A stretch of 64,000 nt of DNA from Nostoc foliaceum FACHB-393 (GTDB lineage: Bacteria > Cyanobacteriota > Cyanobacteriia > Cyanobacteriales > Nostocaceae): positions 82,381-146,380 of the forward strand of contig NZ_JACJTD010000018.1 of the NCBI RefSeq assembly GCF_014698505.1, written 5' to 3'. The notes beneath the pieces are model-generated. The model did no database searches and had not been told where the DNA came from. It saw only the letters and a list, made by a program, of their open reading frames with translations. Positions 37,613-47,425 of the stretch are shown here, one piece after another (position 1 is the first letter of the stretch; each line of letters starts with the position of its first letter). The translations under genes were made by a program, and so were the position numbers.

Positions 37613-40600
37613 CTATCTCGTTAAGGTGAGAGTGCGGCGCTTGGTAACCATTTGATAGGATTCGATGATGTCACCTTCGACCCAATCATTGAATTTATCC
37701 ATGCCGACACCGCATTCATAACCGGCGTTGACCTCACGCGCATCTTCTTTCATCCGTTTTAGGGAGTCAAGGACGCCTTCAAAGATCACCTTACCGCCGC
37801 GTCGCACCCTGACTTTGCAGTTGCGAACTAGCTTGCCAGATTGAACGTAGCAACCGGCAACAGCACCGCGACCGACTGGGAAGACGGCACGCACTTCGGT
37901 TTGACCCAAGGGTTCTTCGACCAACTCTGGTTCCAAAAGACCTTCCAAGGCATCTTGGATATCTTCTAGTAGTTTGTAGATCACGTTGTATTCCCGGACA
38001 TCCACACCCGCTTCATCAGCGGCTTGTCTAGCGCCACTAGCAAAGGTGGTGTTGAAGCCAATAATCACAGCGTTACTGGCAGCTGCTAAGTCAATATCTG
38101 TTTCGGTGATTTCCCCAGCAGTAGCCAACAGCATCCTGATTTGGACTTCGTTTTGGGGGATTTGCTTGAGCGCTCCCACAATTGCTTCTACGGAACCTTG
38201 TACGTCTCCTTTCAAGATCAAGTTGAGTTCTTTCAACTCGCCTTCTTGTGCTTGAGCGGACAGGGTTGTAAGGGTAACACGTCCCTGTAACAAACGGGAT
38301 AGGCGTTGTCTGTCTGCGCGATCGCTAGCGAGTGCTCTGGCTTCTTTTTCGTTCTGGAAGACCTCGAACTCGTCGCCTGCTGCTGGCACATCACTTAAAC
38401 CCAACACCTCGACGGCAAAGGAAGGAGAAGCAATGTCTACTCTCTTGCCTCTGTCATCCACCATTGCCCGGACTTTACCGAAAGCCGAGCCGGCTACCAA
38501 GATATCTCCCACATGCAGGGTACCATTCTGAATTAGCAGGGTAGCAACTGCTCCCTTGGCTTTATCCAGATGTGCTTCAATTACAGTTCCTTTGGCAGTA
38601 CGATCTGGGTTGGCAGATAGTTCTCCAACCTCTGCTACTAGCAGAATCATCTCTAAGAGCGTATCCAGGTTTTCACCCCTGATCGCGCTCACGGGAACCA
38701 TGATTGTCTCACCACCCCAGTCTTCTGAGGTCAGACCATACTGGGTGAGTTCTTGTTTAACGCGTTCTGGCTGTGCCCCTTCTTTGTCAATTTTGTTGAT
38801 TGCAACAACAATTGGCACTCCCGCTGCTTGGGCGTGGCTAATGGCTTCAATGGTTTGGGGACGCACACCATCATCAGCAGCTACTACCAACACAGCAATA
38901 TCTGTCACCCGTGCTCCTCGGGCCCGCATTGCTGTAAAGGCTTCGTGACCAGGAGTATCCAGGAAGACTATCTGCTGTGGTTTGCCCTCATGTTCCACAT
39001 CCACATGGTATGCACCAATATGTTGAGTGATCCCACCAGCTTCGCCAGCAGCCACTTTTGTTTTGCGGATTGAGTCGAGCAGGGTTGTTTTACCGTGATC
39101 TACGTGACCCATAATTGTCACGACAGGTGGACGGCGGTGGAGATATTCTAGGTCTTCTGCGCCGACCATTTCTGTAATTTTCCGAGCTTCTGCTTCTCGC
39201 TCGGCAGTTTCGACTTCTATTTCTAGTTCTTTCCCTACCAGGGTAATTGTGGGAATATCCAGATTTTGGGTGATACTTACCGCCATGCCTTTGAGGAACA
39301 GGATTTTCACAATCTCTGTATCGGGAACGGCTAAAACGTCAGACAACTCTTGCACAGTCAACGGGCCTGTGATCGTGACCTTTTCGGGACGGTCACGTTT
39401 TGTATCGGCTTCTTGTTGACGACGGTTATTGTGATGGTCACGGCCAGAACCAGACTTAGAACCAGGTTTTCTACTTCCTCTAGCAGTTGGGGCGCTAGCA
39501 AGGGTTGCGCCTGGCATCTGCACAGGTCGAGTAGCTTTCGGTTTGGGAGGACGGGCAATGGAAAGGCTGACTTGGACGGTGGCTGGTGAGTCTAGATCGT
39601 CATCATCTAGCAAATCTTCTTCAAACTCATCATCCAGTATCGGCTTGATCCGCTTGCCTTTGACGCCAGCTTTAGCTTTCTCTTTAACTTCGTCAATTAT
39701 TTCCTCTTCTACCCACTTCTTACCGCCTTTGGTGGGGCGAGGTGGACTTGGGCGTTTCAAATCGAGGAGATCAGGTGCGACTGGCTCATCACCCAATCCT
39801 TGAGATTTGCCTGCTATTCCTGACATCTGTCTAGGTGGAGTAGCGATCGGCATTGCGGCTGCTACTGCTTCACCAGGGCGGGCTGGTCTCGGTCGTTGCC
39901 CCTCTCCTAGTTGCGATGGTGCAGATGGTCTACTGCCCCTCTGCTCTGGTCTGGTGGGTGCAGGGGTAGGACGGCTTGTTCTTTGTGGTGCACCAGGTGG
40001 AGACTGGTCAGTTGGCAGTTTAGCAACTCTTGGCTTAATTTGTTCGCGATCGCCTTCGGCAGGCCGTAGCCGTTGGTCGCGTTTGAGGATCGGTTTATCT
40101 GCCTGAGAGACTGGCTCATCTGCCACCTGGGCTTCTTCCGCCGCAGGTCTTGCCGGAGGAGCAACTAGTTGCGGTTTTTGAGGTTTTTCCGGTTTCGCTC
40201 TGGCTGGAACTATTTTTTCCGGTTTTTGTGATGCTATTTTTTCCGATGCCTGATTTGGACTTGGCGTTTGTTCCAAGTCTGTAACAGGAGGTTGCTCTTG
40301 GGTCTCAGATTGATTCCGGGGTACGGGTCGAGTTGGTGCCGTCGGCTTCATAGGTGAGACTGGTGTAGCGAAGGGCCGTGGAGGTGAGGGAGGATTAGCT
40401 TCAGACAAGGCAGCTTGGGTATTGGTAGCAACTGACGCCTCTGGGGCGTTGGAGGTAGTATTTCTCAATATTTTGGGTTTGCGTATTTCCAAAATTTGCT
40501 GTTTGTGGGGTGCAGCAGGTCGCGCAGGTCCGCCGTTTGGTGGTGAATTTGGTTTATGGCTGTTTGTACCTAGTTCCTTTTTGGCGGAGACATTCGTAGC

Positions 40601-40768
40601 TGCGAGTTTTTCCGCAGCCGTGCGGATGTTTTCTGCCTCGGATTCTGAAATCGTGCTGCTATGGCTTTTGACCGCGATGTTGAGCTGGTCGCAAATTGCT
40701 AGTAGCTCTTTGTTATCCAAATTCAATTCCTTTGATAATTCATAAATTCTAACTTTGCCGTTGTTCAT
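37613..40768 (-). CDS. infB: Translation initiation factor IF-2
   Basis: GTPase that brings initiator tRNA to the ribosome. 1,051 residues, in the long-form range. The N-terminal IF2_N module ([26 protein letters not shown]) precedes a 400-residue disordered Pro/Ala/Arg/Lys-rich linker that is usual in cyanobacteria. A second IF2_N-like module follows (about 455-510), then the G domain from about 550 with G1 [10 protein letters not shown]3 DTPGHEAF and G4 NKID. Domains II, III and IV end in LTR. The start is supported by an AGGGGAAGAG site before ATG. It belongs to the minus-strand group rimP-nusA-ylxR-infB. Confidence 0.97.
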   Translation of the reverse strand: MNNGKVRIYELSKELNLDNKELLAICDQLNIAVKSHSSTISESEAENIRTAAEKLAATNVSAKKELGTNSHKPNSPPNGGPARPAAPHKQQILEIRKPKILRNTTSNAPEASVATNTQAALSEANPPSPPRPFATPVSPMKPTAPTRPVPRNQSETQEQPPVTDLEQTPSPNQASEKIASQKPEKIVPARAKPEKPQKPQLVAPPARPAAEEAQVADEPVSQADKPILKRDQRLRPAEGDREQIKPRVAKLPTDQSPPGAPQRTSRPTPAPTRPEQRGSRPSAPSQLGEGQRPRPARPGEAVAAAMPIATPPRQMSGIAGKSQGLGDEPVAPDLLDLKRPSPPRPTKGGKKWVEEEIIDEVKEKAKAGVKGKRIKPILDDEFEEDLLDDDDLDSPATVQVSLSIARPPKPKATRPVQMPGATLASAPTARGSRKPGSKSGSGRDHHNNRRQQEADTKRDRPEKVTITGPLTVQELSDVLAVPDTEIVKILFLKGMAVSITQNLDIPTITLVGKELEIEVETAEREAEARKITEMVGAEDLEYLHRRPPVVTIMGHVDHGKTTLLDSIRKTKVAAGEAGGITQHIGAYHVDVEHEGKPQQIVFLDTPGHEAFTAMRARGARVTDIAVLVVAADDGVRPQTIEAISHAQAAGVPIVVAINKIDKEGAQPERVKQELTQYGLTSEDWGGETIMVPVSAIRGENLDTLLEMILLVAEVGELSANPDRTAKGTVIEAHLDKAKGAVATLLIQNGTLHVGDILVAGSAFGKVRAMVDDRGKRVDIASPSFAVEVLGLSDVPAAGDEFEVFQNEKEARALASDRADRQRLSRLLQGRVTLTTLSAQAQEGELKELNLILKGDVQGSVEAIVGALKQIPQNEVQIRMLLATAGEITETDIDLAAASNAVIIGFNTTFASGARQAADEAGVDVREYNVIYKLLEDIQDALEGLLEPELVEEPLGQTEVRAVFPVGRGAVAGCYVQSGKLVRNCKVRVRRGGKVIFEGVLDSLKRMKEDAREVNAGYECGVGMDKFNDWVEGDIIESYQMVTKRRTLTLTR

Positions 40769-41249
40769 CCACTCTTCCCCTTTAATTTACAGTTTTAGCG
40801 GATGGTTGCCTGGTTTGCGACATCTCCATCCTTGGATTACTGTTTTTAGACTGCCGTTCAGATTTTGCCGGTGCCTCCAATCAGGAAAGAGAGATGTTTC
40901 GGTTTAATAATGGCATCCCCACCAGGAATGATGGTTAAGGGACACCCATAAAAATTTTTTAAATAAAATATTTTTATAGGAACCCCTGACGCCGAACTGC
41001 GCCTGAGCGCTACCAGGTTGCCATTTTGTAGTTTCTTGTTTTGTTGATTCTGAGTCTTCCACAACACAATCGATTACATCTTGTTCTGGGAATGTTGCCT
41101 CGCCCCTCTTAATTATTGGAGAGCCGAATGCCTTTTACACCCATTTACTATTTTGGCACTAACCTTAACGATCAACAGAGGGTGTGATGAAAGCACGACT
41201 TCGGCTCTCGCACAATTCCTATGATGATGACGTCACAAAGTTGTTCCAA
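40769..41249. other. 481-bp gap between ylxR and infB with distant inverted repeat
   Basis: GAGAGCCGAA (41119-41128) and TTCGGCTCTC (41200-41209) are perfect 10-bp arms separated by 71 bases. A GGTAGCGCTCAGGCGC-type stretch lies around 41000. A 69-codon minus frame here shows no family features. The gap may hold a structured infB leader or a promoter of its own. Confidence 0.45.
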
Positions 41250-41519
41250 CTAAATTTGGTTTTGGGTATTGCTGCGGGCTAGACGTTGCGACAAGCTTTG
41301 GTACAGTGTTTCTGGCACTGATGCATGTAGCGATCGCCCTAGTCGATTTTTTTTTTGAGCCGCTTGTAAGCAACTCGTTTCTGGACAAATGTAGGCAGAA
41401 CGCCCCATGCCCTGATCTAATTGTACCTTTCCCGATGGAAAGACGCGGACAATCCGCCAAAACTCATCTTTGGAGCCTACTTTGCGGCAACTAATACAGC
41501 GCCGATAATTTGGTTTCAT
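41250..41519 (-). CDS. ylxR: YlxR (DUF448) RNA-binding protein
   Basis: 89 residues, basic. MKPNYRRCISCRKVGSKDEF and the FPSGKVQLDQGMGRSAYICP segment are the YlxR fold signature (R.C..CR, GRGAY-like GRSAYIC). Encoded between nusA and infB in most bacteria; the Bacillus protein has been reported to modulate RNase P. The two Cys of CISC and the Cys of YICPETSC are retained. Shares orientation with nusA (149 bases upstream). Confidence 0.9.
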   Translation of the reverse strand: MKPNYRRCISCRKVGSKDEFWRIVRVFPSGKVQLDQGMGRSAYICPETSCLQAAQKKNRLGRSLHASVPETLYQSLSQRLARSNTQNQI

Positions 41520-41667
41520 CGGTTTTCTGTGATCTCAGTCCAGGATAATGGAAGTAAAAAGAAGTTTATTATTACTATTTTTTACTTATACCAAGTAGCT
41601 TTTGAGAAAATAATCCTTGAGACTGAGACTACAATCTACAGTATCAAAACTTTACAAAATTAATCAA

Positions 41668-42954
41668 TTACTCGTCATCGTTATTGTCAAAAGTATCCTC
41701 CTCTTCTAATTCGTCCTGATTTTCATCTTCTAATTCTTCCTCAAAGTCAAGATCGTCTTCCTCTAATTCCTCTGATTGATATTTGGTTCTGACGGCTGCG
41801 AATTTGGTATCCTCTCCTGCATAGTCATATTTAGCTTTGTCTTTGATGTCAATTTTCCAACCAGTCAGGCGGGCTGCTAAACGGACGTTTTGTCCTTCCT
41901 TCCCAATGGCCAAACTCAGTTGATCTTCAGCCACGAGTACGTGAGTTTGCCGGGATTCGGGGTCCATTAAGCGTACTTCATCCACCCGTGCTGGACTTAA
42001 GGCATTGGCAATATATGTTGCTGGGTCTGGTGACCAACGAATTACATCTATTTTTTCACCGCGTAATTCGTTGACTACCACTTGAATTCGTGATCCCCTG
42101 GCTCCAATACAAGCGCCAACTGGGTCTACATCGCGATCAAGGGTATCTACTGCTATTTTAGTCCGGGGTCCGACATAACGGGAGGGGGGGTTTGCCTCCC
42201 TAGCTACGGCAACAATCCGTACCACTTCATCTTCGATTTCCGGAACTTCGTTAGCGAAAAGATAAACTACTAAACCAGCATCAGCGCGAGACACAAGCAA
42301 CTGTGGCCCTCGTTGCTGGCCTTGGGAAACTTTTTTGAGATATACCTTAAAGGTGGCATTTGCCCGATAATTATCGTTGGGCAGCTGTTCCCGCTTCGGT
42401 AATTCGGCTTCTACTTCTGGCTGACCAAAGCCACTGCTAACAGCCAGAACCACAGATTGCCGCTCAAACCGCAGAACTCTTGCTTGCAGGACAGTTCCTT
42501 CTAAATCTTGGAACTCTTCTTGCACCATTTGGCGTTGTTGATCCCGTAATTTTTGCGCCAATACCTGCTTGGTTTGCATCGCCGCCATCCGACCAAATTC
42601 TCCTTGGTCTGGGGTCACATCCAGCACTACAGAGTCCCCTAACTGCGCTTCCGGAGCTACTTGTTGAACTTCATCTAAGGAAATTTGGTGGTCTGTGTTA
42701 TTGACTTCTTCGACAATGGTTTTGGTGGAAAGAACGCGAAATCCTTCTCCTTCAATATCGAGTTCTACTTCAAAATTTTCAAAATAGTCTTCGTCAAACT
42801 GTTTGCGCTCTAAATTCTGGGCGCGGCGATAACGTTCGTAGCCTTTGAGTAGTGCTTCTCTAATAGCTGATTGAACTGCAAGACGGGGTAAATTCCGCTC
42901 TCGACTTATACTTTCAATTAATTCTTTTAATCCAGGTAAAGTAACCATTGACAT
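41668..42954 (-). CDS. nusA: Transcription termination/antitermination factor NusA
   Basis: Binds RNA polymerase and nascent RNA to tune pausing and termination. 428 residues from the ATG at 42954 (MSMVTLPGLKELIESISRER), which has AAGGAG seven bases upstream; an in-frame TTG at 42960 is less likely. The N-terminal polymerase-binding domain (1-125) is followed by S1 (about 135-200) and KH1/KH2 (IVAVAREANPPSRYVGPRTKIAV, DPVGACIGARGSRIQ, AIGKEGQNVRLAARLTGWKIDI). The end is a strongly acidic tail (about 395-428) in place of the proteobacterial C-terminal repeats, as usual in cyanobacteria. Preceded by a heptamer repeat tract after rimP. Confidence 0.96.
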   Translation of the reverse strand: MSMVTLPGLKELIESISRERNLPRLAVQSAIREALLKGYERYRRAQNLERKQFDEDYFENFEVELDIEGEGFRVLSTKTIVEEVNNTDHQISLDEVQQVAPEAQLGDSVVLDVTPDQGEFGRMAAMQTKQVLAQKLRDQQRQMVQEEFQDLEGTVLQARVLRFERQSVVLAVSSGFGQPEVEAELPKREQLPNDNYRANATFKVYLKKVSQGQQRGPQLLVSRADAGLVVYLFANEVPEIEDEVVRIVAVAREANPPSRYVGPRTKIAVDTLDRDVDPVGACIGARGSRIQVVVNELRGEKIDVIRWSPDPATYIANALSPARVDEVRLMDPESRQTHVLVAEDQLSLAIGKEGQNVRLAARLTGWKIDIKDKAKYDYAGEDTKFAAVRTKYQSEELEEDDLDFEEELEDENQDELEEEDTFDNNDDE

Positions 42955-42960
42955 AAGCAA

Positions 42961-43149
42961 TCTCCTTTAAAAATTAGGGAATGGGGAGTGGCGAATGGGA
43001 ACTGAAAACTACGCATTAGAGCCAGAGATTAGAGGATAGCTTTACACTAGCCCCTAATCTCTAGCCCTTAGTCCCTAACGTCTAACCCCTAACCTCTAGC
43101 CTTGAGCCAAAGTGCTCTAGTCTTTAACTCCTGAGCCATAGCTCTTTGT
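42961..43149. repeat. Heptamer repeat tract between rimP and nusA
   Basis: CCCTAAT/CCTCTAGC/CCCTTAGT-like 7-base units fill about 43040-43110, with complementary GGGAATGGGGAGTGGCGAATGGG at the left side. It separates two genes that are otherwise expected to be one operon. Confidence 0.6.
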
Positions 43150-43611
43150 TTATCGGTGCTCGTCTAGCTGCACCTTAGTAATTAGGGAGCGGGGAATTTC
43201 GACTACACGACCTTTTTGATTTAAGTAAAGTGCTGTCTCATCCCGGCGAATCAACTGACCAGTCCACTCTTGTTGTCCGTCGTAGGGGGGCGTTGTGGAG
43301 ATAATGACAGGAAATCCTTTAAAGGAAATAAACTCCCTGTCTGTTACCAGTTGCCGCGAAATCCCGGGACTAGACACTTCCAAGACATAGGCATCTGGAA
43401 CAATTTGGGCAGCATCTAAGGAAGCTTCTAAAGCACGGCTCATCCTCTCACAATCGTTCAACCCAGTGTCTTGCTCAGGATTGCGAATGTCTACCCGCAA
43501 TACTGGTGGACTTTGGTTGGTGTGAAAAACCACGCCAACCACTTCCAATCCCAGTTCTTCTGCCACTGGTGTCGCTAAATCAATAATTTGTGGAACTAAA
43601 GGATGAGCCAT
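43150..43611 (-). CDS. rimP: Ribosome maturation factor RimP
   Basis: Needed for 30S subunit maturation. 153 residues from [20 protein letters not shown] (43611). The upstream extension to 43692 would add 27 residues atypical of the family, so it is rejected. The N-terminal domain has [47 protein letters not shown], and the GISRQL/VSSPGI motif and C-terminal SH3-like domain ([33 protein letters not shown]) are present. First gene of the rimP-nusA-ylxR-infB group. Confidence 0.95.
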   Translation of the reverse strand: MAHPLVPQIIDLATPVAEELGLEVVGVVFHTNQSPPVLRVDIRNPEQDTGLNDCERMSRALEASLDAAQIVPDAYVLEVSSPGISRQLVTDREFISFKGFPVIISTTPPYDGQQEWTGQLIRRDETALYLNQKGRVVEIPRSLITKVQLDEHR

Positions 43612-43808
43612 GAGAGAATTCAATAAAAAAAGTGGGCATCGACCCACTTCCTGCGATAGGTATATCTTCCAAGAAGTCTTGTGACGAACCAATAATGATT
43701 CGCCTAATTCGAGTTTAGCGCATTTCTTGGATAGTCAATAGTCATTGGGCATTGCGTATTCTCCCTACTGCTTCCCTGTTTCCTTGCTCCCCTGCTCCTC
43801 TACTCTCT

Positions 43809-45257
43809 CTACCCTTCCCGTCTTTCTGGCAAAGTAGTACCTTTATTTACTACTGCTGGAACTGATACTTGTGTTCGTAGCTGTCTGGTTTGCTCAATAA
43901 TTTGGTCTATGTCTTCTTGGGATAAACGCTGGACATAGTTGAGTTTGATTTCCTCTAAGAAGTCAAAAAGTAAGCTCTGAATTTCTGAAAGTACGTGTTT
44001 TTCTTTGATTTCAGATCCCAAGGCATCGCTAAAGCTTTGTACGAGTTGACTGGTGAGTTTTGCGCCAACAGGATCTTCAACAGCGCTAACTAAAGTTTTG
44101 TAAAGATTAGTTGTGATTTGAGTCGCCATTTGTTCGCTTAATTGGGTTTGGGCTTGTCCCACACCAGGGAGGTTTTGGAGGTTTCGGTAGACGGGGACTT
44201 GATGGAAGACGGTTTCAATGTTGTGGCGCAAAATAGCAACGATCGCAGGTTGAATTTCGGGTAATACTTGGTAAACAATTGTTTTTACCAAAAGGCTTGC
44301 GATCGCTTCCACTTCATTCACATTATTAATATCTATGTAGGGACGTAAATTTTCTTGTTGTAAGAGCCAGCGCGTAAACTCACCTCGCTGAATTGAACCC
44401 TGAACCTGGTTAATTACCCTCACCACTACTACTTCTGTGAGTTCTTCGGCAAAATTGGCGACAATCCCCTGATGAATTTGCTTTCTCACTGGATGGAGAT
44501 CCAATAACCGCGCTTGATCGAGGCGGACTAATACAGGTAAGATTCGCAACCACCGCCAAAATGGTAGTAGTAAAAATAGGTCGTACCAACGCCACAATAG
44601 CGCTTCAAACCAGCTTAAACCAGGATGTTGGCGTCTGATCAAGAAAGTGCGTCCCAGCAACTCTACGCCAAATAAAATCACAAAGGGTAAGTCAATAATC
44701 CAGAAGTTATCAACAAGTTCGCCATTTTCACCGATTTGGCGGTAGTAGTTAGATGCAATTAAAGGGCGGATGCTCTCGTTAAAAAAATTAATTTCTTTAA
44801 CCCAGCCATTTTGTAACAAGTAAGGCTGACTCCAAAAAGTACCAAAGGACTGTTTTGCAGATTCGTTACCAATGTGCGATCGCATCCGCTTTTTGATTTT
44901 TTCCAGAGTCCCACTCTTATTCACTCCCGCAAACGGGTTAGTGTCAATCATCTCGTTGCTTAGACGCCTTATTTCCTCTAGTCTGCTATTTACCTGAGGC
45001 GACTGTAACCCTGTTTTGCTGACTTGTTCTTCTAATGCGTCTATTGTTTCTAGATAAATTTTTGTGTCTCTATGGGGTTCAATACCTTTTATTGGGTCAT
45101 AAATCTGAATAATTTGAGGAAGTTTTCGCAAGTAGAAATCTCGCCAAGGTACGTAACTTAAATTAAACACAACTAAACCTAAATTTACTGTGGCAGCAAT
45201 TGCCATAAATCTTTCAAACCAAAGATTCCGCTGTTTAGAAGATTTTATGTTTTTCAT
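43809..45257 (-). CDS. Conserved membrane protein of unknown function upstream of rimP
   Basis: 482 residues. One transmembrane helix at about 17-35 (AIAATVNLGLVVFNLSYV), an extracytoplasmic stretch to about 185, then a hydrophobic block of two or three helices at about 188-245 (FWIIDLPFVILFGVELLGRTF, WFEALLWRWYDLFLLLPFWRWLRILPVLVRLDQARL). A long soluble C-terminal half (about 250-482) follows. The RWYDLFLLLPFWRWLRILPVLVRL stretch recalls the S4-like part of ion-channel voltage sensors, but no pore loop is seen. Family not recognised by name; probably widespread in cyanobacteria. Confidence 0.6.
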   Translation of the reverse strand: MKNIKSSKQRNLWFERFMAIAATVNLGLVVFNLSYVPWRDFYLRKLPQIIQIYDPIKGIEPHRDTKIYLETIDALEEQVSKTGLQSPQVNSRLEEIRRLSNEMIDTNPFAGVNKSGTLEKIKKRMRSHIGNESAKQSFGTFWSQPYLLQNGWVKEINFFNESIRPLIASNYYRQIGENGELVDNFWIIDLPFVILFGVELLGRTFLIRRQHPGLSWFEALLWRWYDLFLLLPFWRWLRILPVLVRLDQARLLDLHPVRKQIHQGIVANFAEELTEVVVVRVINQVQGSIQRGEFTRWLLQQENLRPYIDINNVNEVEAIASLLVKTIVYQVLPEIQPAIVAILRHNIETVFHQVPVYRNLQNLPGVGQAQTQLSEQMATQITTNLYKTLVSAVEDPVGAKLTSQLVQSFSDALGSEIKEKHVLSEIQSLLFDFLEEIKLNYVQRLSQEDIDQIIEQTRQLRTQVSVPAVVNKGTTLPERREG

Positions 45258-45640
45258 TTTTTGTCATATATTATACAAGTTTTGGATATTCGGAATATAA
45301 GCTTTTTCATTTACTAATTTTCGGCTCTTTCTAACCAATTACAGCGATTTACAATTGAGTCGACCCTAGTCGGGACGCACATCTGTAGACCCTAATGTAA
45401 TTTAGCGCTCAAGAGGGTGCATTCGATTCAAATGATAACTGCTGTATCTCTGCTCATACAAGATACGTCTTTTGATGGATGACACAAACTATTTTTTGTA
45501 AATTGACTTAAATATGACAAAAATAAATCACAAATTATTCAAAAATCATTAAATAACAGCGAAAAAAGTTATTAAACAAACTTAAAATGCAGCTGTTAAC
45601 ATTTATAATCCTGCTGGTTTAACCCAAAGGAGTTTTAAAT
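45258..45640. other. Divergent AT-rich intergenic region; no gene seen
   Basis: About 380 bases between a leftward and a rightward gene, holding both promoters. The plus-strand gene has AAGGAG at 45627-45632. Confidence 0.4.
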
Positions 45641-46366
45641 ATGTGGTGTGGGTTTGGAAAATCAAGCGCGACCTTTGCTGCTACTTGCCTGATAACTGCT
45701 AGCGTGGTAATTGCAGACACAGGCTTCGCAGCTCCTCAAGGTAGCTATACACCCGAGCAATTCCGTTCTGTGTTGCGAGGATTAGGCTATAACGTCAAGG
45801 TAACAAATAGCCCTTTGACGGATGAGGAAACTAGAAAAGCAATTCGTGAATTTCAGACAGGTTATAAGCTAAAACCAGTTGATGGGATAGCAGGGCCAAA
45901 AACCCAGGATTTTGCTGCTAACATCGTTCGGATTTTGGAAGCAAATTTGAACGCAGTGGTAAAGCCAAATCCTCTACTTGCGCGCGATCATTTTTATGAT
46001 TCCCGCACGGAAGCAGTGGTGAAAGAGTATCAGAAGAAATATCAGTTGTCAGAAACTGGAATTGCTGATTTAGCACTCCGTCAAAAGCTGAATGAAGAAG
46101 CAAAAACAGTCTTCAGTCAGCCGACAGCTACACCAACAGCTAAACCAACAGCTAAACCGACAGCTAAACCAACCGCTAAACCGACAGCTAAACCAACAGC
46201 TACACCAACAGCTACACCAACAGCTACGCCAACAGCTACGCCAACGGCTACACCGACAGCTACGCCAACGGCTACACCGACAGCTACACCGACAGCTACA
46301 CCGACAGCTACACCAACGGCTACACCAACGGCTACGCCAACAGCTACACCGACACCCACACCCTAG
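45641..46366 (+). CDS. Secreted peptidoglycan-binding-domain protein with (PTAT/PTAK)n tail
   Basis: 241 residues. Signal peptide (ATCLITASVVIADTGFAA). Two PG_binding_1-like units: YTPEQFRSVLRGLGYNVKVTNSPLTDEETRKAIREFQTGYKLKPVDGIAGPKT (about 32-85) and a weaker one at about 110-150 (RDHFYDSRTEAVVKEYQKKYQLSETGIADLALRQKL). The last 80 residues are a perfect low-complexity tail of PTAK then PTAT units. An AAGGAG site lies close before the ATG. Expected in the periplasm, bound to peptidoglycan, with the tail acting as a flexible spacer. Confidence 0.85.
   Translation: MWCGFGKSSATFAATCLITASVVIADTGFAAPQGSYTPEQFRSVLRGLGYNVKVTNSPLTDEETRKAIREFQTGYKLKPVDGIAGPKTQDFAANIVRILEANLNAVVKPNPLLARDHFYDSRTEAVVKEYQKKYQLSETGIADLALRQKLNEEAKTVFSQPTATPTAKPTAKPTAKPTAKPTAKPTATPTATPTATPTATPTATPTATPTATPTATPTATPTATPTATPTATPTATPTPTP
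46126..46362. repeat. 12-bp tandem repeat array inside the peptidoglycan-binding protein
   Basis: About 20 units of ACAGCTAMRCCR (encoding TA[T/K]P) with only synonymous or Thr/Lys variation. The first block encodes Lys (AAA) and the second Thr (ACA/ACG). The opposite strand is open throughout as a VAVG repeat, which is a compositional shadow. Confidence 0.9.
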
Positions 46367-46397
46367 CCGCTACCAAAAACTCCTACCTCAAAGTCCC

Positions 46398-47291
46398 TCA
46401 AGTCATCTGATTTGGTTCTTCTAAGGGTCTGCCCTTGGGTGTAGGTAGAATTGGACGGCGTTCATTGTAAGGCATAGGAATGTACTGAACGGTGGGTCGC
46501 CCTCCTTGTGGCTGTGGGTACAAATCCATGAGATCATAAATAGAATGGGGCAGTCCGACGGTTACGGGCAGCCCCATTTCTGTTGCTTCTTCAATAGTGA
46601 TGGGATAGTCGTGGGTTACGCGCCCGGTTGTCAAGGCTTCGATAATCGATTCGATATTTTCTGGCAGAACTTTTTGTTTGGGTATACTGTCTTTAAGCAG
46701 AGTCCGTACAAATCTCTGTACCTGCTGTATTGCTTTGCGTGAGAGATCGGCCATAATGAGAGTTTGGTCATCAATCTCACTAATGGGTTTGTCTTCAACT
46801 ACTTTCAGGATACTTGCTGCTGGGTAGTTACCCAATTGGGGATCAACTGGCCCTAAGACAGCATTAGCATCCATAATAATTTCATCAGAGGCGAGGGCAA
46901 GCATGGTACCGCCACTCATAGCATAGTGGGGTACAAAGACTGTGACTTTTGCTTGGTGGCGAATTAATGCTCTGGCGATTTGTTCTGTAGCTAAAACCAA
47001 ACCACCAGGAGTGTGCAAAATTAAGTCAATCGGCACATCTGGGGGTGTGAGGCGAATTGCTCGCAGTATCTGTTCTGAGTCTTCGATAGTAATGTAGCGA
47101 GATAAGGGAATTCCCAATAAGCTAATAGACTCTTGGCGGTGAATCAGTAAAATCACCCGACTTTTGCGTTCCTGCTGGAATTGTTGTAAAGCACGCAAGC
47201 GCCGATATTCTATTTGACGTTTTTGCCAAAGGGGTTGCAAAGAAGTCAGAAGGAGAAAAATCCAGAATAAATCACCAATACCAAAGCCCAT
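46398..47291 (-). CDS. SDH-type membrane serine protease (ClpP/crotonase fold)
   Basis: 297 residues. One N-terminal transmembrane segment (FGIGDLFWIFLLLTSLQPLW), a coiled basic linker, then a ClpP-like domain: ISLLGIPLSRYITIEDSEQILRAIR, VPIDLILHTPGGLVLATEQIARAL, the nucleophile Ser in VPHYAMSGGTMLALASDEIIMDANAVLGPVDPQLG. This is the serine dehydrogenase proteinase (SDH_sah) family, related to SppA. The predicted role is membrane-protein or signal-peptide degradation; the substrate is unknown. It converges on the peptidoglycan-binding gene, 31 bases apart. Confidence 0.85.
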   Translation of the reverse strand: MGFGIGDLFWIFLLLTSLQPLWQKRQIEYRRLRALQQFQQERKSRVILLIHRQESISLLGIPLSRYITIEDSEQILRAIRLTPPDVPIDLILHTPGGLVLATEQIARALIRHQAKVTVFVPHYAMSGGTMLALASDEIIMDANAVLGPVDPQLGNYPAASILKVVEDKPISEIDDQTLIMADLSRKAIQQVQRFVRTLLKDSIPKQKVLPENIESIIEALTTGRVTHDYPITIEEATEMGLPVTVGLPHSIYDLMDLYPQPQGGRPTVQYIPMPYNERRPILPTPKGRPLEEPNQMT

Positions 47292-47425
47292 ATAATCTAT
47301 TGCACAAAAATAACGGTTGTCGTCATTATTGTTACAATTTTTGGGCGATCGCAGTTCTATCTGTAGGTTTAAAACTACAGAACCATACTAAGCAAAAATA
47401 TTATGAATTACGAATTACGAATTAT

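Noticed and set aside
40858..41067. 69-codon minus-strand frame between ylxR and infB
   Set aside because: No recognised motif; the sequence looks like intergenic repeat text and the frame ends far from the infB start.
46117..46359. 80-codon frame on the minus strand reading VAVG repeats
   Set aside because: Compositional shadow of the plus-strand 12-bp repeat array; no start context and no independent support.
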